A stretch of DNA of 9,364 nt, taken from contig JALNXB010000066.1 in NCBI GenBank assembly GCA_023230585.1, positions 1 to 9,364 of the forward strand, in the 5' to 3' direction. Under the pieces are notes generated by a model, which had not been told where the DNA came from, did no database searches, and was given only the letters and a program-made list of their open reading frames with translations. Position 1 is the stretch's first letter; each line of letters begins with the position of its first letter. The DNA comes from a bacterium (GTDB lineage: Bacteria; Ratteibacteria; UBA8468; B48-G9; JAFGKM01). Both the position numbers and the translations under genes were made by a program. Of the stretch, positions 1 to 6,621 are shown in pieces.

Positions 1-312
1 AACAAGTGCTTTATTTAGGTCTTTGTTGCTATAAAGACTGGCTATAACCTTTGTGCCTTTAATATCTGTAATTGTAGTGTCAAGTTTTACAAGTATATCA
101 AGGTACCTTTCTGAGGAAGAGATGTTTTCTTTGCAACTATAAAGTTTGATACCGCCTTCGTTTAAGGCACAAGAAGATTCTGTCCAGGGAAGAATGTTTG
201 CCAGGTCAGAAAAATCTATTGTGATTTTTTCTGAAGCAGAGATTCTTAAAGAAGTGAAGACAAAAAAGAAGAGAATCAAGCAGAAAAACAAGTTCTTATG
301 TTTCATTGACAT
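1..312 (-). CDS. Exported protein of unknown function, N-terminal fragment (3' end outside window)
   Basis: An open frame of 104 codons starts at ATG 312-310 and runs off the left edge without a stop. A perfect AGGAGG lies 5 nt upstream of this ATG. A second in-frame ATG at 306-304 would have an 11-nt spacing, so the first is preferred. Residues 1 to about 26 form a clear Sec signal peptide: MSMKHKN, then a Phe/Leu-rich core, then a likely cut after RISA before SEK. The mature start contains ITIDFSDL and ILPWTE, then alternating short hydrophobic stretches (YLDILVKLD, KVIASLYS). This looks like a beta-sandwich such as the N-terminal carbohydrate-binding domains of large secreted glycosidases, but no family motif is decisive. 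It follows the DUF4838 gene on the same strand after 184 nt and appears to have its own promoter. Export is well supported; function is not. Confidence 0.8.
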   Translation of the reverse strand, partial: MSMKHKNLFFCLILFFFVFTSLRISASEKITIDFSDLANILPWTESSCALNEGGIKLYSCKENISSSERYLDILVKLDTTITDIKGTKVIASLYSNKDLNKALV

Positions 313-317
313 AAGGA

Positions 318-323
318 CCTCCT
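318..323 (-). promoter_or_regulatory. Ribosome binding site AGGAGG for the left-edge gene
   Basis: The minus strand reads AGGAGG, then TCCTT, then ATG. It favours the ATG at 312 over the in-frame ATG at 306. Confidence 0.75.
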
Positions 324-344
324 AATAGTTAGATTTTTATAGAA

Positions 345-373
345 ACTTTATCATATTCCTTAGGTTTTATCAA
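345..373 (-). promoter_or_regulatory. Putative sigma-70-type promoter for the left-edge gene
   Basis: On the minus strand a TTGATA -35 box (373-368) is followed by a 17-nt spacer and a TAAAGT -10 box (350-345). Transcription would begin near position 338, giving a leader of about 25 nt that carries the AGGAGG site. The spacing is ideal and both hexamers are near consensus. The region is very AT-rich, so chance matches are possible. A 16-nt inverted repeat lies just upstream of the -35 box. Confidence 0.4.
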
Positions 374-376
374 GTT

Positions 377-392
377 TTAACCTATTAGTTAA
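377..392. promoter_or_regulatory. Inverted repeat upstream of the putative promoter, possible operator
   Basis: The plus strand reads TTAAC, six bases, GTTAA: a perfect 5-bp inverted repeat ending 4 nt from the -35 box of the putative promoter at 345-373. An 11-mer inside it (381-391, CCTATTAGTTA) recurs with one mismatch at 321-331 (CCTAATAGTTA), exactly 60 bp away and overlapping the ribosome binding site. Two related sites bracketing a promoter would suit a DNA-binding regulator, but AT-rich sequence makes this weak. Confidence 0.2.
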
Positions 393-496
393 GCACTATT
401 TTTCATTATTTTTTAACACAACCGTTAGGTTTGTATGCAGGTTTCTTATATATACTCTCTCTTTATTTGGTAACAGTTGTTTTACTTACATCAAAA

Positions 497-2464
497 TTAT
501 TTTTTATCTTCAAAACTTCTTCTCAAAGAAGGCATAAAATCATAACCAAAAATATCGTCATCAAGAGCTTTGTGTTTCTCTACAAAAGAATTCAATTCTT
601 CAAGCCAATCTTCCAATTCTTTCCGCTTTTCTCCCTCAAGTTGTTTTTTCAACTTTAAATTATAAAAAGTTATACCCTTCTTATAGAGGGCAACATATTC
701 CATAATAGAGAGTATTCTTTCAATACGCCATTGATATTTAGAATCTGTTGTTTTTGAAAGAGCTTCTTTGCAGAGAGTGTTACAATATTCTATATCTTCA
801 TCTCTAAAAATCTGGTTAAGGTTCAACATAGGTGAAGGAAGTATGTGGTCATTATCAGCCCCTCTTGTGCGTTCTTCCCATCTAAATATAACCTGCTTCA
901 TCAAAGGTCCTGCTTCTGGTCCAAAAAACTTATTGGCATAATCTGATACAAATTCTTTAAAACTTACTGTATCTTCCCTAAGGTTATGGCTTACCGCAAG
1001 AAAATTCAAACCATATACTCCTATATGTTTTGTTCGAGATAACATACGGGCTCCTCCTACCCCTTTCTCTTTTAACCACGGCCATTCTTCAAAAAGATTG
1101 TTTACCACAGGCCACGGTAGAGAACGCCAAGCGTGCATCCCCATTTCATAAGTGGTAAGGGTAAGGTTTTCTGGTGGAATAACCTTCAACCATTCTTTTA
1201 TTATATCCACGTACTGTCTGTTGATTTCACAAGAACTATCAGTCAAGATATGCTTGGAACAACGCCAATATATCGCAAGATTAACCCTTATATTTGGATG
1301 GAGTTTAACGTCAACTGGAGGGTCGGCTACATCTATATAAGCCAGAATACTCAATTTTTTTTGTGGGTAAACTTCAGCAAGGTTTTCTGCAACAGTGTTA
1401 GCCATATTTATATATTTTCTCATTTTACCTCTGTTTCCTCTTTTACCTTCAGGAGATACCCCTTCTTTGCGCCAAACAGTCTGTTTTATATCCTCTTCTG
1501 TTACAAGCGCTTTACAACTTTCACATTCACAGGCAGGAGCACGGCCATCGTTAGGCCAAAAAGAGATAATATCTGCTTCAGGATTATTGCGAGCGATTTC
1601 TATTATGCTTCGGGATACAAGTTCTGTTAAGTCAGGGTTACTCATACACCACTGGAGTTGCATTTTTGTAATACATCTCTCTTTTCCATCGCTCAACAAA
1701 GGGTAAAAGTCTGGCCGTTCTTCAAAAAATTTATCAAAATCCCTACGTTTTCTATCCCCCAACAGTATCCCAAAAATATGATGCCCGTAAACAAGTTTAA
1801 TACCTCTCTTTTTCAAGGCAGGTATAAGCCAACTTCTCATTTTATTGAACGCCTCTATTGAACGCACCTCTACCAGAAGATAAGAAAACCCGTTTTTTGC
1901 CATCCAATCTACTCTTTTTACAAGAGGTTCTTCCAATTCACCTGATGTAGCTTGAACACTACGGTACCAGCAGGCAGGGTTATCCAGAACATCTATGCCG
2001 AAAAAACCAACATTGTTACGTAAAGGTATTGTTTCACCTCTCTCCCCATAATCAAGAAAAGAACAACCACAAAACCTTCTCAGGTATTCATAAGCACCAA
2101 AAACAACCCCACCAGACTCTTTTGAGACGATATATAGGTTGTTTTCTATAGTTTTAATACGGTATCCATCGTACTTAAAACCTGTATGTAACTCTTTAGG
2201 GATAGATTTACTTGTTGCTGATACAGAAATATTTGCTATAACAATTGAAGGGTTTTCTATATTTTTAAACCCTTTATGTACTGGAATTTTTAGATTAGAC
2301 ATCTTATTTAAGTATTTGGCAAGTTCGTTGGCTGCAAAAACTTCTGCGCTTTCTGCCCAAACAGGTATATGTATACCCTTCAACTCCTTTATATCCAAAT
2401 CTTCCCCTCTCACCCAACAAGATATAATCAAAAATGTTATTACTATACATTTGATTGTTTTCAT
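497..2464 (-). CDS. DUF4838-family glycoside-hydrolase-like secreted protein with GH67-type N-terminal domain
   Basis: 655 residues, complete, TAA stop. The ATG at 2464 follows AGGAGAG at 2475-2469 with 4 nt between. Residues 1-20 are a signal peptide. IIS before Cys16 also fits a lipobox, so the product may be a lipoprotein; alternatively signal peptidase I cuts after WVRG. Residues about 28-150 resemble the N-terminal domain of alpha-glucuronidases (GH67-type): AANELAKYLNK at 44-54, then GGVVFGAYEYLRR at 118-130 and FLDYGERGETIP at 136-147. Residues about 160-500 look like a TIM barrel with DUF4838 hallmarks: LVYGHHIFG at 224-232, FWPNDG at 302-307, the cysteine motif CECESC at 312-317 and LTTYEMG at 436-442. 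Asp306 and Glu440 are possible acid residues by position only. The C-terminal 100 residues are helical and charged. DUF4838 proteins are mostly uncharacterised. Context suggests action on oligosaccharides released by the upstream PL26-like proteins. Confidence 0.85.
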   Translation of the reverse strand: MKTIKCIVITFLIISCWVRGEDLDIKELKGIHIPVWAESAEVFAANELAKYLNKMSNLKIPVHKGFKNIENPSIVIANISVSATSKSIPKELHTGFKYDGYRIKTIENNLYIVSKESGGVVFGAYEYLRRFCGCSFLDYGERGETIPLRNNVGFFGIDVLDNPACWYRSVQATSGELEEPLVKRVDWMAKNGFSYLLVEVRSIEAFNKMRSWLIPALKKRGIKLVYGHHIFGILLGDRKRRDFDKFFEERPDFYPLLSDGKERCITKMQLQWCMSNPDLTELVSRSIIEIARNNPEADIISFWPNDGRAPACECESCKALVTEEDIKQTVWRKEGVSPEGKRGNRGKMRKYINMANTVAENLAEVYPQKKLSILAYIDVADPPVDVKLHPNIRVNLAIYWRCSKHILTDSSCEINRQYVDIIKEWLKVIPPENLTLTTYEMGMHAWRSLPWPVVNNLFEEWPWLKEKGVGGARMLSRTKHIGVYGLNFLAVSHNLREDTVSFKEFVSDYANKFFGPEAGPLMKQVIFRWEERTRGADNDHILPSPMLNLNQIFRDEDIEYCNTLCKEALSKTTDSKYQWRIERILSIMEYVALYKKGITFYNLKLKKQLEGEKRKELEDWLEELNSFVEKHKALDDDIFGYDFMPSLRRSFEDKK

Positions 2465-2535
2465 AATTCTCTCCTAATTAGGGTTTGCCATTCTGTCAAA
2501 GTCGCCTATTTTGTGCCTTAAATACCCAGTTTTAC

Positions 2536-2560
2536 CATCCTGAATTTGTTTCAGGATCTC
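2536..2560. repeat. Small palindromic intergenic repeat, copy 1
   Basis: The plus strand holds ATCCTGAA (2537-2544), loop TTTGT, TTCAGGAT (2550-2557): a perfect 8-bp stem. Read on the minus strand the element begins GAGATCCTG and ends CAGGATGG. It is related to the element at 2595-2622, which lies in the opposite orientation. Elements of the type GAGAT...ATGAC, with a CAA in the loop, are common intergenic palindromes in many bacterial genomes, from general knowledge. No T tract follows on either strand, so this copy is not an obvious terminator. Confidence 0.7.
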
Positions 2561-2561
2561 T

Positions 2562-2590
2562 AATTTAGCCCATATAAAATAAGTAGTAAA
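2562..2590 (-). promoter_or_regulatory. Weak candidate promoter for the DUF4838 gene
   Basis: On the minus strand TTTACT (2590-2585) and TAAATT (2567-2562) are separated by 17 nt. Each hexamer matches consensus at only four of six positions. The placement, between the possible terminator at 2588-2618 and the DUF4838 start, is sensible. The leader would be about 90 nt and would include the second palindromic repeat. Confidence 0.2.
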
Positions 2591-2618
2591 AAGCGAGATT
2601 CCGGATCAAGCCCGGAAT
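2588..2618 (-). terminator. Possible intrinsic terminator after the PL26-like/LamG gene
   Basis: On the minus strand the copy-2 hairpin (stem ATTCCGG/CCGGAAT, 7-nt loop) is followed by CTCGC and then five T residues (2592-2588). It starts 32 nt after the stop codon of the large upstream gene. The 5-nt gap between stem and T run and the short T run make it suboptimal, but it is the best terminator candidate in the window. Confidence 0.35.
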
Positions 2619-2622
2619 GACA
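2595..2622. repeat. Small palindromic intergenic repeat, copy 2
   Basis: The plus strand reads GAG, then ATTCCGG (2598-2604), loop ATCAAGC, CCGGAAT (2612-2618), then GACA: a perfect 7-bp stem. Aligned in the same sense with copy 1 over 28 nt, 17 positions agree. Three stem pairs differ by coordinated changes on both arms, so the hairpin is kept while the sequence drifts. Confidence 0.75.
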
Positions 2623-2649
2623 TACAAGGGGAAACCTCATCTTTTATCC

Positions 2650-5600
2650 TTATTTTGCTTCTACCAGTGCTTTCGTAAATGCCGATACTCCTTTTAAGTT
2701 ACCGTCAAAATTAAAGAATACTCTTGTGTTCTTATCAAGCCCATACTTTTTTGATGGCTTAAAATCTTCTGCATACCTAACAATATCTGATATCCTTAAA
2801 AGGTCCATTGTTCCATCAAACGGACCTATAGTCACATTCTGTTCTTCTTTTGAAAGTTTAAAAGATTTACTATTTTTTATAGAGTTTAACCCTAAATGTG
2901 TATAATTAAAATTGATTCTGCTCCCATTCACAAAAGTGGTAAGTTCGCCGTCCATATTTTTTTCACCCTCTTTAACATCCCAAGTAAAAGCGAGGTGAAC
3001 CCATTCATCTCTTTTTAGAAAACATCTTCCTTGAAAACCCAACTTAAACTGCCCTGTTTTTTCAGGTAAAATCTCAGTTCTTAAAACACTGTCTATATTT
3101 CTTATTGTTGGAAAAAATTTATATCTGTGGTTTACTGCAACATTTGGACCTTTAACAAAGTTTGTATAAATTAGTTGCCAATGTTTTATAGGTGTTTCGT
3201 AATTTGAGCGATCAGATTTGAACCAGAACTCAATCGTTCCTTTTTTAACTGGAAAAAACTCATACCCTTCATTTCCTGCTACCTCTTCACCTCTACTAAA
3301 AGAGATTTTGCTGTTTTGGGAAAGATGTAATGCCCTGCCAGTTAAGCCATTGACAAATTCCACAGGAGAAAATTCAACAACTTCCTCTTTTGTTTTAACA
3401 AATTTCTCGGGAGCAACTTCAGGAAGTAAGGAAGCCGAACCAAACGAAACTATTGGTTCCACATTGATTAGGCGAACAAAAGAAGGCGCACAAGTGCCAC
3501 GAATATTGTATATGCAAGGTTCAATGCTCCAGACGCCAGGTTTACCTTCCACAGAAATATTCTGCCTCCCAATATTATCATCTGACATATCAAGAGCTAC
3601 AGAGCCATCAGGCCTTCTGATACGACATTGAGAACCAATCAATATTTCAAGTTTTTCAATGTGGGCAGGAACTTTGAAATATGCTGGCATTCCTTCACCG
3701 AAACGCCCATAAGATCCTTCGCCAGTATGCTGTCCTATTGAAATTGACCAGAAACCTTCAGGACAATACAATGCCACTTTTTGTGTGTTTATATCAAGAA
3801 GGGTAAAGGTAACATCCTGCGTAAAAAAAAGTCTATATAAACCTTCAGGGGTTTCTGAAGGAACAGTTACATTTAGATGAAAAGTATCAGAATATACTGG
3901 ATAAACATCAGGTTTCTTTGTAAAGAAAGGACCCCTTTCCATAATCTTTTCAAACTCTGTTTTAATCCCTTTAACATCTCTTCTGGTTTTATAGGAAATA
4001 ATTTTAGGCGGCAAAAGTTCAAGATCTTTCTTGATTTTTATACATATATTCAATTTGGTATCTACACCTTTTTTATGCAAAAACAGAATTTCTCCTTTTG
4101 GTTCTTCTACACATTGAACTATCAATGGCATTGATTTACCGCTACTCTTTCCCTCTGAAAGAAGTTTTAAGGCAGTTGGCAGTCCTATGAAGGGATTATG
4201 CCATTCCCATATACCAAGATAATCAGGCATCTTTTTCCAATCGAGAGGGTCTGCTGGAAAAGTTTTTAGGGTTTTCGAAAGGGGCTGTTCTTTAATATAT
4301 CTAACTGCATCTTTTATAGATTGTTCTGCAACTACAAGATGGCGCTCTTCACCTGTTAACCAGTACGCTATGGAACTGGTAAAACCTGAGTAGTTCTTAT
4401 AACTTACAAAACTTGTCCGTCTATCAAAACGGTATCTCTGGTCCATAAGTTTAAGAAACGCTTCTTTTGCAAGTTCATCTTTTGTCTCAAGGTAATATTC
4501 TACTGTATTATGGCTTGTTCTATGGTCTTTATACATTGGTCCATAACTATGCTTAAACATTTTGATACCATTTTGGCTTTCTAAATCAAACATTGAATGT
4601 GTTACTTCTTTTGACATTTGCATTATATCTTCGTCCCAATCCATTATTGACAAAGTTACCAGTTCTCTTACAACTTTAGATTGGTTTACTGCTATTGCTC
4701 CCGAAGATTTCCATCTTTTTTTAACCGACTCTTTCAACATTTTTAAGAGTTCAAAAGAACGTTCGTCCCCGGCAAGATAATACTCCAGAAGCCAGCAACC
4801 AATATCGCCTCCGTTAGTAAGGTAAAGATTACCTGTTTGTCCCCACGCAAAAGGCAGTTTTCCGCCTTCTTGAGAACAAAACATAAAATGACCTCTCCTT
4901 TTCATAGGGGCGGTCTGAGAGTTATGATGTATTAAATACCAATCCCCGCTAAAGCGGCTAAATCTGTGGGCATAGTCATAATATGTCCTTTCTCCGCTTC
5001 GAGCAAAAAGTCGCCACGGTTCTCGCCTTACACTATAACGGTCTATATTACATAAAATATGGAAACGAGCCATAATACGACCACCCACACTATCATAGGA
5101 CCAGGTAGGAAAATTTCCCCAGTCTATATAACCAGTATGAGGGAATGCCCGCAAAGGAAGTATAAACCTCTGCCAGTATTCAGATATAGCGTTCTCTTCT
5201 TCTGGGAACCTTTCTACATCTTTATGTAACATTGGGTACCCCATCGCCTCTGTGTTACATAACCATACAGGGTCGGCAAGAGCAAGGACTTGTCTTGCAC
5301 CTGCAGTGGCTGTTTTTCTTACTAAATCCTCTTTATATTCTCCTAAGTGAGGTAGAAACCATATATCATGGGTTCTGGCTGAACCTTGAGCATTACTTTC
5401 AAATTCAGATAGTTTTTTTGCCCCCGGGCTACCCAGACCTTTTTCTGCCCAGGTTTGCCAGTACTCTTTTACAAGGGTTTTGGCTCTAAAGTCGAGTTCT
5501 TTACCGCTTCTACCTGACCATAAAACAGCCCTTGCACCACGCTGCCCAAAAGAGATTTCTTTAGGGAACCTTTCTGCCAACCAAGGCATTACAAGTGTTA

Positions 5601-6591
5601 TCCCGTAACTACCATAATCTCCGTAACCCCAGTCGCCTGCTACTTTTTTTTCAAGAACTGTTGTATCTTTGTTGTTGACATTTCTCCCAATTATTGCCTG
5701 ATACTCCCTCTCAGCAAAATGTGGGTAATCGGTTTGTAGTATATATGTTTCATCACTATTATTGATTATTCTACTAACAGTCTCCTTTTTTCCCGGTTCT
5801 CCGAGAGAAAAATATGTATCTTTTGGTTGTTCAGGTGTTTTAAATTCAAGCCCGTAATCTTTAAACCATACCTTATTTGTATCTTCTGTAAAGATAAGTG
5901 TATGTGTTATCCTTACATAAGGCACACCCGCAGTGAAATATAACCAGATATCTGCCCGAGCAAGTTTCTCTCCTGAGGTAGTTACATACCAGCCAGAACG
6001 TTTAATTGCTAAACGGTTGGAACCTTCTTTAAGTATCTCGTTTGTTATTTCAGATGCCTCCCCTGATACTCTTGCTTCTCTGTTGGCATTGTCTATCAAG
6101 TAGGCACCTGCGCCAGAGTTTTCCAATATCTGTCTTTTCTCTCTACCAGAAATCAGCCAACCTTCTTCTGGGAGAAGTTGATTTTTAGCGAACCTATATA
6201 TTGCAACCCCGGTATTTACCTCAAACCCGCCGTTGGGTTGTTCTGTTACCTTTAAAGGGTTAGGATATCTTCCTCGCTTGATACCTTCCCCAAACTCAAC
6301 CCTATAATTACCTTGCGGGGATGCAGTAAACCCTGCCAATGCCCATCTAATACTACCGTCGCGCCAGGTTGCTGTTACGTCAATCTGGGAAGGTACTTCT
6401 TTCTCTCCGCTCATTATTCTTATATTTGAAGAATCTGTAAGATTTCCTTCTGGGAAAGGTATACTTGCGATTATCGGCCAAGCAGTGTTTAATCCTGATA
6501 CATCGTTGATACTTATCCTAAAATTTTCAGCTGAACTACTCAGCGACCATAATAAGATAGCCGTGAACATCAATAACACATTTTTTCTCAT
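2650..6591 (-). CDS. Secreted PcRGLX/YetA-like (PL26-type) polysaccharide lyase-related protein with C-terminal LamG-like domain
   Basis: 1313 residues, TAA stop. The ATG at 6591 is preferred: GGAGG at 6605-6601 lies 9 nt upstream. An in-frame GTG at 6597 is only 3 nt from it and would add two residues. Residues 1-21 are a signal peptide (MRKNVLL... SSSA, mature ENFRI). Residues about 24-110 match the N-terminal beta-domain of PcRGLX/YetA-like proteins: PFPEGNL, EVPSQIDVTATWRDGSIRWAL. A second beta-domain runs to about 370 (GKELDFR). A helical, toroid-like domain spans about 380-810, with THDIWFLP, RFPEEE, TGYIDWGN, FARSGER and DWYLIHHN. A beta-sandwich follows at about 895-1045. Residues about 1075-1300 are a LamG/concanavalin-like jelly roll (GTIEFWFKSD, WVHLAFTWD, FVNG, DGTMDLLRISD). 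The PL26 precedent is an exo-acting rhamnogalacturonan lyase; the true substrate here is unknown. LamG suggests glycan or surface binding. Confidence 0.85.
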   Translation of the reverse strand: MRKNVLLMFTAILLWSLSSSAENFRISINDVSGLNTAWPIIASIPFPEGNLTDSSNIRIMSGEKEVPSQIDVTATWRDGSIRWALAGFTASPQGNYRVEFGEGIKRGRYPNPLKVTEQPNGGFEVNTGVAIYRFAKNQLLPEEGWLISGREKRQILENSGAGAYLIDNANREARVSGEASEITNEILKEGSNRLAIKRSGWYVTTSGEKLARADIWLYFTAGVPYVRITHTLIFTEDTNKVWFKDYGLEFKTPEQPKDTYFSLGEPGKKETVSRIINNSDETYILQTDYPHFAEREYQAIIGRNVNNKDTTVLEKKVAGDWGYGDYGSYGITLVMPWLAERFPKEISFGQRGARAVLWSGRSGKELDFRAKTLVKEYWQTWAEKGLGSPGAKKLSEFESNAQGSARTHDIWFLPHLGEYKEDLVRKTATAGARQVLALADPVWLCNTEAMGYPMLHKDVERFPEEENAISEYWQRFILPLRAFPHTGYIDWGNFPTWSYDSVGGRIMARFHILCNIDRYSVRREPWRLFARSGERTYYDYAHRFSRFSGDWYLIHHNSQTAPMKRRGHFMFCSQEGGKLPFAWGQTGNLYLTNGGDIGCWLLEYYLAGDERSFELLKMLKESVKKRWKSSGAIAVNQSKVVRELVTLSIMDWDEDIMQMSKEVTHSMFDLESQNGIKMFKHSYGPMYKDHRTSHNTVEYYLETKDELAKEAFLKLMDQRYRFDRRTSFVSYKNYSGFTSSIAYWLTGEERHLVVAEQSIKDAVRYIKEQPLSKTLKTFPADPLDWKKMPDYLGIWEWHNPFIGLPTALKLLSEGKSSGKSMPLIVQCVEEPKGEILFLHKKGVDTKLNICIKIKKDLELLPPKIISYKTRRDVKGIKTEFEKIMERGPFFTKKPDVYPVYSDTFHLNVTVPSETPEGLYRLFFTQDVTFTLLDINTQKVALYCPEGFWSISIGQHTGEGSYGRFGEGMPAYFKVPAHIEKLEILIGSQCRIRRPDGSVALDMSDDNIGRQNISVEGKPGVWSIEPCIYNIRGTCAPSFVRLINVEPIVSFGSASLLPEVAPEKFVKTKEEVVEFSPVEFVNGLTGRALHLSQNSKISFSRGEEVAGNEGYEFFPVKKGTIEFWFKSDRSNYETPIKHWQLIYTNFVKGPNVAVNHRYKFFPTIRNIDSVLRTEILPEKTGQFKLGFQGRCFLKRDEWVHLAFTWDVKEGEKNMDGELTTFVNGSRINFNYTHLGLNSIKNSKSFKLSKEEQNVTIGPFDGTMDLLRISDIVRYAEDFKPSKKYGLDKNTRVFFNFDGNLKGVSAFTKALVEAK

Positions 6592-6600
6592 CTTCACATA

Positions 6601-6605
6601 CCTCC
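6601..6605 (-). promoter_or_regulatory. Ribosome binding site GGAGG deciding the start of the PL26-like/LamG gene
   Basis: The minus strand reads GGAGG, TATGTGAAG, ATG. The GTG at 6597 is 3 nt away, too close. The ATG at 6599 is followed at once by TGA and cannot start the gene. The ATG at 6591, 9 nt away, is the best start. Confidence 0.7.
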
Positions 6606-6621
6606 AACTTTATAAAAAATA

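Larger units (their letters stand above)
313..496. other. Intergenic region between the DUF4838 gene and the left-edge gene
   Basis: These 184 nt hold no credible gene. They contain the promoter and palindrome listed separately. Downstream of the DUF4838 stop I see no good intrinsic terminator. The only short stem is AACC/GGTT around 421-430, and on the minus strand it is followed by A residues rather than a T tract. Read-through into the left-edge gene is therefore possible. Confidence 0.6.

Noticed and set aside
431..658. A 75-codon plus-strand frame with a hydrophobic start, resembling a small membrane protein
   Set aside because: It overlaps the 3' end of the DUF4838 gene antisense, lacks a Shine-Dalgarno sequence, and its Phe/Leu richness follows from complementary A-rich codons for Lys and Glu.
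1133..1706. Plus-strand open frames of 62-165 codons inside the DUF4838 gene
   Set aside because: They lie antisense to a gene with clear family motifs and have no convincing ribosome binding site or protein-like composition; they are shadows.
2494..2499. A perfect TTGACA on the minus strand as the -35 box for the DUF4838 gene
   Set aside because: A -10 box at 17 nt would fall on TAGGAG, part of the ribosome binding site, leaving no room for a leader; no acceptable -10 hexamer exists at usable spacing.
2536..2622. CRISPR array or insertion-sequence ends
   Set aside because: Only two diverged, inverted copies, no regular spacers, no transposase and no target-site duplication visible.
3218..3631. 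A 137-codon plus-strand open frame within the LamG-encoding gene
   Set aside because: Antisense to a well-supported coding frame, low-complexity Ser/Pro/Thr-rich translation, no recognisable domain.
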